Part shown: piece after piece, positions 45,622 to 47,948 of the stretch | How positions within the stretch are numbered: the first letter of the stretch is position 1 | Layout of the letters: each line of letters begins with the position of its first letter | IMG/VR virus record: IMGVR_UViG_3300022602_000155 | Coordinates: 1 to 47,948 of that record | Origin: a virus | Strand: one strand, 5' to 3' | Length of the DNA: 47,948 nt | The notes under the pieces: model-generated | Seen by the model: the letters and a program-made list of their open reading frames with translations, nothing else | What the model was told of the DNA's origin: nothing | Databases searched by the model: none | Position numbers and translations under genes: made by a program

Positions 45622-47500
45622 ATGGGCAAGCGTACCACTTGTTATCTGCTAAACGGTAGATATATTGGAACTTCGTGCCAGCGTTGAACGGACCCGATAT
45701 TGCCGGAACTAATGTTACTCCGGGGCTGATGAAAAACACACTAGTTTGTGTACTAGCATTAGTCCATTTACATACCTGTCCGTCTATAGGGTTAGGTGGC
45801 ATAGTCCAGGTGACATTTACAGACCCGGCAGTATAAAGTAATATGTTGATCGAAGTTAGTGTACTGGCAGTATATGTACCTGCCGAAGAGATAGTAACAT
45901 AGTTAGGCTGTTCGACATCTAAACCATTGTGTAAGAAGTTGCCATTGATTGTAAGACTTTTGCCAGTAGCAAGTACTGTATTACGGTTAAGTGTAATGTT
46001 GCCAGTGTCGCCTGTATAACCAATTTGTATGTTTGTGCTACTAGTTATTGATTCAATTGTGTTATCAATAAACTTTAACTGTCCAACCTGTAGTTGGTTA
46101 GCACCGTTGATGGTCAACACACCGTTGCTAACAGCCATAGTGGCTGTTGTGCCCAGCACAGTATCAATCAAGCCAAATGTCTTGCCAGGGGCTAATACTA
46201 CATTGCGATTCAGCACTAGGTTGGCTGTGGATGTTGTTAGTCCAATTTGAATGTCAATAGCACCAGTTGTACTTTCAATAGTGTTGTTGAAGAACTTTAA
46301 CTGTCCTACCTGTAGTTGGTAAGCACCGTTTACATACAGCACACCATTGTTAACAGTAAGTTCAGCATCTGTGCCCAATGAAATATCGTTGATCCAAACT
46401 GATCCTGTACCTACATAGATACCCTTCCAACGCAGTCCTGGACGACCCAGTAGATACTCAGCATCAATGCTGGGCATTAGGTCTACACTATAGGTAATGG
46501 TTGTGGCATTGGCCACTGAAATTATTGTAGGATTGTCTGTTGTGCCCAGGAAGGTTTTAATCTCTCCACTGACTTGATCTGTACCAATGGCCAAACTGCC
46601 GCCGGCTACATAAAGGTAGCCATCATTGGCACCGTTGATGATCCAACTACTGGTATTGTAAACACTAGAATTGATACCCATGTCAATAAAGCCAGTTGAG
46701 TCATTGCCTGTGTCGTTAGTGGCCACAATGTCTGCTGAAGCATTGGTACCAGTATTATGATTGATGATGGCTATTTGACTAAAATTATTCACATTGGAGT
46801 TAACCTGTATATATGCGTTGGCCAAGATTAGATCTTGATTTACATAGCCAAATACTGCTCCGTTGAGTACTTCTAGTGTGCCCAGTGTGCTAGTTGTGGC
46901 TTCTAGCGTTAGAGTTTTTATACCATCACTATCGGTGTCCCAATAGCCGCCACTATTCCAAAAGATTGAGTGTACACCTGTGGCAGTGGTACCCAACTGT
47001 ATGCCGCCGCCGTTGATTTGACTTAGGTTAGTGGCACTTGATGCTAGATATAATCTATATCCTTGAATTTCAATGGATGTAAGATTGGTATTGGTGCCTA
47101 GTATACTGATATTTTGTACTGTTAGATCACCGAACCGAACTGTAGCAGTGGTGTTTAGATTCTGAGGAGTACTCAATTGTATATTGCGGCCACCTAGATC
47201 AGTAACTATAACTTGATTGGCAGTTCCTGCTACTGAATTGACGCCTGTTTCGTTTTGTATATAATGTGCGTCATTGATGAATGTTGATATATTGGTAATA
47301 GTGAATATGCTATTGACAGTGGCCGTAGTTAAACCGTTAGAGCCACCACTGATAATGGTGCCGCCCGGAGTAACTTTGTCTAACTGTATGCGAAAGGTGT
47401 TTGAGTTTGAATCGTACCAGATACGATTTAATTCACCGATACGTGTGTTGCCATCTGCGTAGTTGTGAAAACTTGTGAATAGTTTTTCTAGAAAGGCCAC
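45620..47500 (-). CDS. Long tail fibre protein with tandem repeats
   Basis: A 626-residue Thr/Asn/Gly-rich beta protein. The N-terminal adaptor contains YADGNTRIGELNRIWYDSNS then FRIQLDKV. Two tandem repeats of about 75 residues in the C-terminal half share VLGTTATMAVSNGVLTINGA / SLGTDAELTVNNGVLYVNGA, then QLQVGQLKF-NNTIES. The C-terminal part (ISSAGTYTASTLTSINILLY, DGQVCKWTNASTQTSVFFIS) resembles a fibre end. It is probably the proximal or long fibre. Confidence 0.75.
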   Translation of the reverse strand: MAFLEKLFTSFHNYADGNTRIGELNRIWYDSNSNTFRIQLDKVTPGGTIISGGSNGLTTATVNSIFTITNISTFINDAHYIQNETGVNSVAGTANQVIVTDLGGRNIQLSTPQNLNTTATVRFGDLTVQNISILGTNTNLTSIEIQGYRLYLASSATNLSQINGGGIQLGTTATGVHSIFWNSGGYWDTDSDGIKTLTLEATTSTLGTLEVLNGAVFGYVNQDLILANAYIQVNSNVNNFSQIAIINHNTGTNASADIVATNDTGNDSTGFIDMGINSSVYNTSSWIINGANDGYLYVAGGSLAIGTDQVSGEIKTFLGTTDNPTIISVANATTITYSVDLMPSIDAEYLLGRPGLRWKGIYVGTGSVWINDISLGTDAELTVNNGVLYVNGAYQLQVGQLKFFNNTIESTTGAIDIQIGLTTSTANLVLNRNVVLAPGKTFGLIDTVLGTTATMAVSNGVLTINGANQLQVGQLKFIDNTIESITSSTNIQIGYTGDTGNITLNRNTVLATGKSLTINGNFLHNGLDVEQPNYVTISSAGTYTASTLTSINILLYTAGSVNVTWTMPPNPIDGQVCKWTNASTQTSVFFISPGVTLVPAISGPFNAGTKFQYIYRLADNKWYACP

Positions 47501-47511
47501 GGACTTACTCC

Positions 47512-47814
47512 TTAACCTTCAAACGGTTCGTCGTCAGCGGCTTCTTGCTGTGCTGGTTTTAATCCAGCCATACGTTTTACATCGCCCACTTCATCGTAGA
47601 CATTGTCCATGCCAACGGACTTCTTAAGTATTTCTAACTTAGCCTGCAATGGTGGAACAAATAATGGGCTTTCTGAATCATCAGAGTGATCAACATCAAC
47701 TGGCGCTAATTTAACATTGTCTACATTTTGTGGACCGTGCTCTAGAGACTGTTCACCCGCTTCAGCCGCGGAAACAACATCGGCTAGTTTTCTTAAAATT
47801 TCACTTGCTTTCAT
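47512..47814 (-). CDS. Small acidic phage protein
   Basis: A 100-residue acidic protein: MKASEILRKLADVVSAAEAG then a disordered Asp/Ser middle and a helical C-terminus (KLEILKKSVGMDNVYDEVGD). From memory, proteins starting MKASEILRKLAD occur next to fibre genes in T4-like environmental phages. Function unknown. Confidence 0.6.
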   Translation of the reverse strand: MKASEILRKLADVVSAAEAGEQSLEHGPQNVDNVKLAPVDVDHSDDSESPLFVPPLQAKLEILKKSVGMDNVYDEVGDVKRMAGLKPAQQEAADDEPFEG

Positions 47815-47824
47815 TATTCTTTCC

Positions 47825-47948
47825 TTACGCCACTGGTGTTATTGAAATTAATCCACCCGATCCAGCTTGTAATACGCTAATAGTAGCAGTAGTAATTGCG
47901 TATGTTGGTAGATAAAAAGTAGATGTAGTACCAGCTGTAGTAACTGTA
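47825..47948 (-). CDS. C-terminal end of a structural protein, cut by window edge
   Basis: The minus strand has an open frame from the window end to TAA at 47825-47827: TVTTAGTTSTFYLPTYAITT then ATISVLQAGSGGLISITPVA. The Thr-rich beta sequence fits the end of a fibre or baseplate protein. The start lies outside the window. Confidence 0.55.
   Translation of the reverse strand, partial: TVTTAGTTSTFYLPTYAITTATISVLQAGSGGLISITPVA

Noticed and set aside
1-47948. Bacterial chromosome segment
   Set aside because: groES, clpX, rpsU, ssrA and phasin-like genes are bacterial in kind, but late boxes, fibre genes, nrd/thyX layout and overlapping small genes fit a phage.
1-47948. Genome-wide TAG recoding
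   Set aside because: Genes read cleanly in the standard code, several end in TAG, and no frames are broken by TAG.

Overview
The window reads as a segment of the genome of a large lytic, T4-like (myovirus-type) bacteriophage, not a bacterial chromosome. Genes are tightly packed, with many ATGA or TAATG overlaps. Almost all lie on the minus strand; the exception is one plus-strand block at 40324-41705. Late-promoter boxes of the NATAAATA / CTAAATA type recur between genes. Typical phage genes are present: nrdA-nrdB-glutaredoxin, thyX, fibre proteins, HNH and GIY-YIG nucleases, and a PAAR-like spike/peptidase. The host is inferred to be a betaproteobacterium, perhaps an aquatic Burkholderiales relative. 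The evidence is a circularly permuted (two-piece) tmRNA whose tag ends ANDEMFALAA, a ribosomal protein S21 ending LPKKLY, a Bug/TctC-type binding protein, an AhpC-AhpD pair and a phasin-like protein. Terminase, portal and capsid genes were not recognised here.

Layout, by coordinate (minus-strand transcription runs from high to low). 1-1507: redox module (AhpD fragment, GNAT acetyltransferase, AhpC) and an HNH-like zinc protein. 1593-10830: proteostasis and translation takeover genes (GroES, a tRNA whose anticodon counts as CTA, S21, ClpX), an SGNH hydrolase, a DEDD exonuclease, GIY-YIG and ParB-like proteins, membrane proteins and small unknowns; two good sigma70-type promoters lie here. 10897-25582: an accessory island with a class I glutamine amidotransferase, two ferritin-like diiron proteins, a Bug-type and a DctP-type binding protein, a methyltransferase, a sulfotransferase-like protein, a predicted outer-membrane barrel, two PP-loop asparagine-synthase-like enzymes, two DUF2061 membrane proteins, two FYDS-type small proteins, a radical SAM/SPASM enzyme, two 2OG-Fe(II) oxygenase-like proteins, a permuted tmRNA with an adjacent pseudoknot RNA, and three proteins with Asn-Cys repeat regions. 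25576-32591: PAAR-peptidase, thyX, small structural-like proteins, glutaredoxin, nrdB, nrdA. 32595-40238: beta-helix fibre protein, PD-(D/E)XK nuclease, and virion- or assembly-type unknowns. 40324-41705 (+): small proteins, a GNAT and two late small proteins, one phasin-like. 41802-47948: metallopeptidase, a QGVAE-repeat modular protein, a secreted DNA/RNA nuclease and large fibre proteins.

How the parts may work together. The phage carries its own trans-translation RNA with an ALAA-ending degron tag, together with a ClpX that has an intact-looking IGF loop, GroES, S21 and a tRNA. This suggests coordinated control of translation and protein turnover during infection. The accessory island has duplicated subsets of genes (PP-loop enzyme + FYDS protein + DUF2061; diiron protein; binding protein; oxygenase) around a radical SAM enzyme and Cys-rich small proteins. 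It looks like a biosynthetic or protein-modification locus of unknown product. Assignments come from reading motifs by eye; no database search was run.
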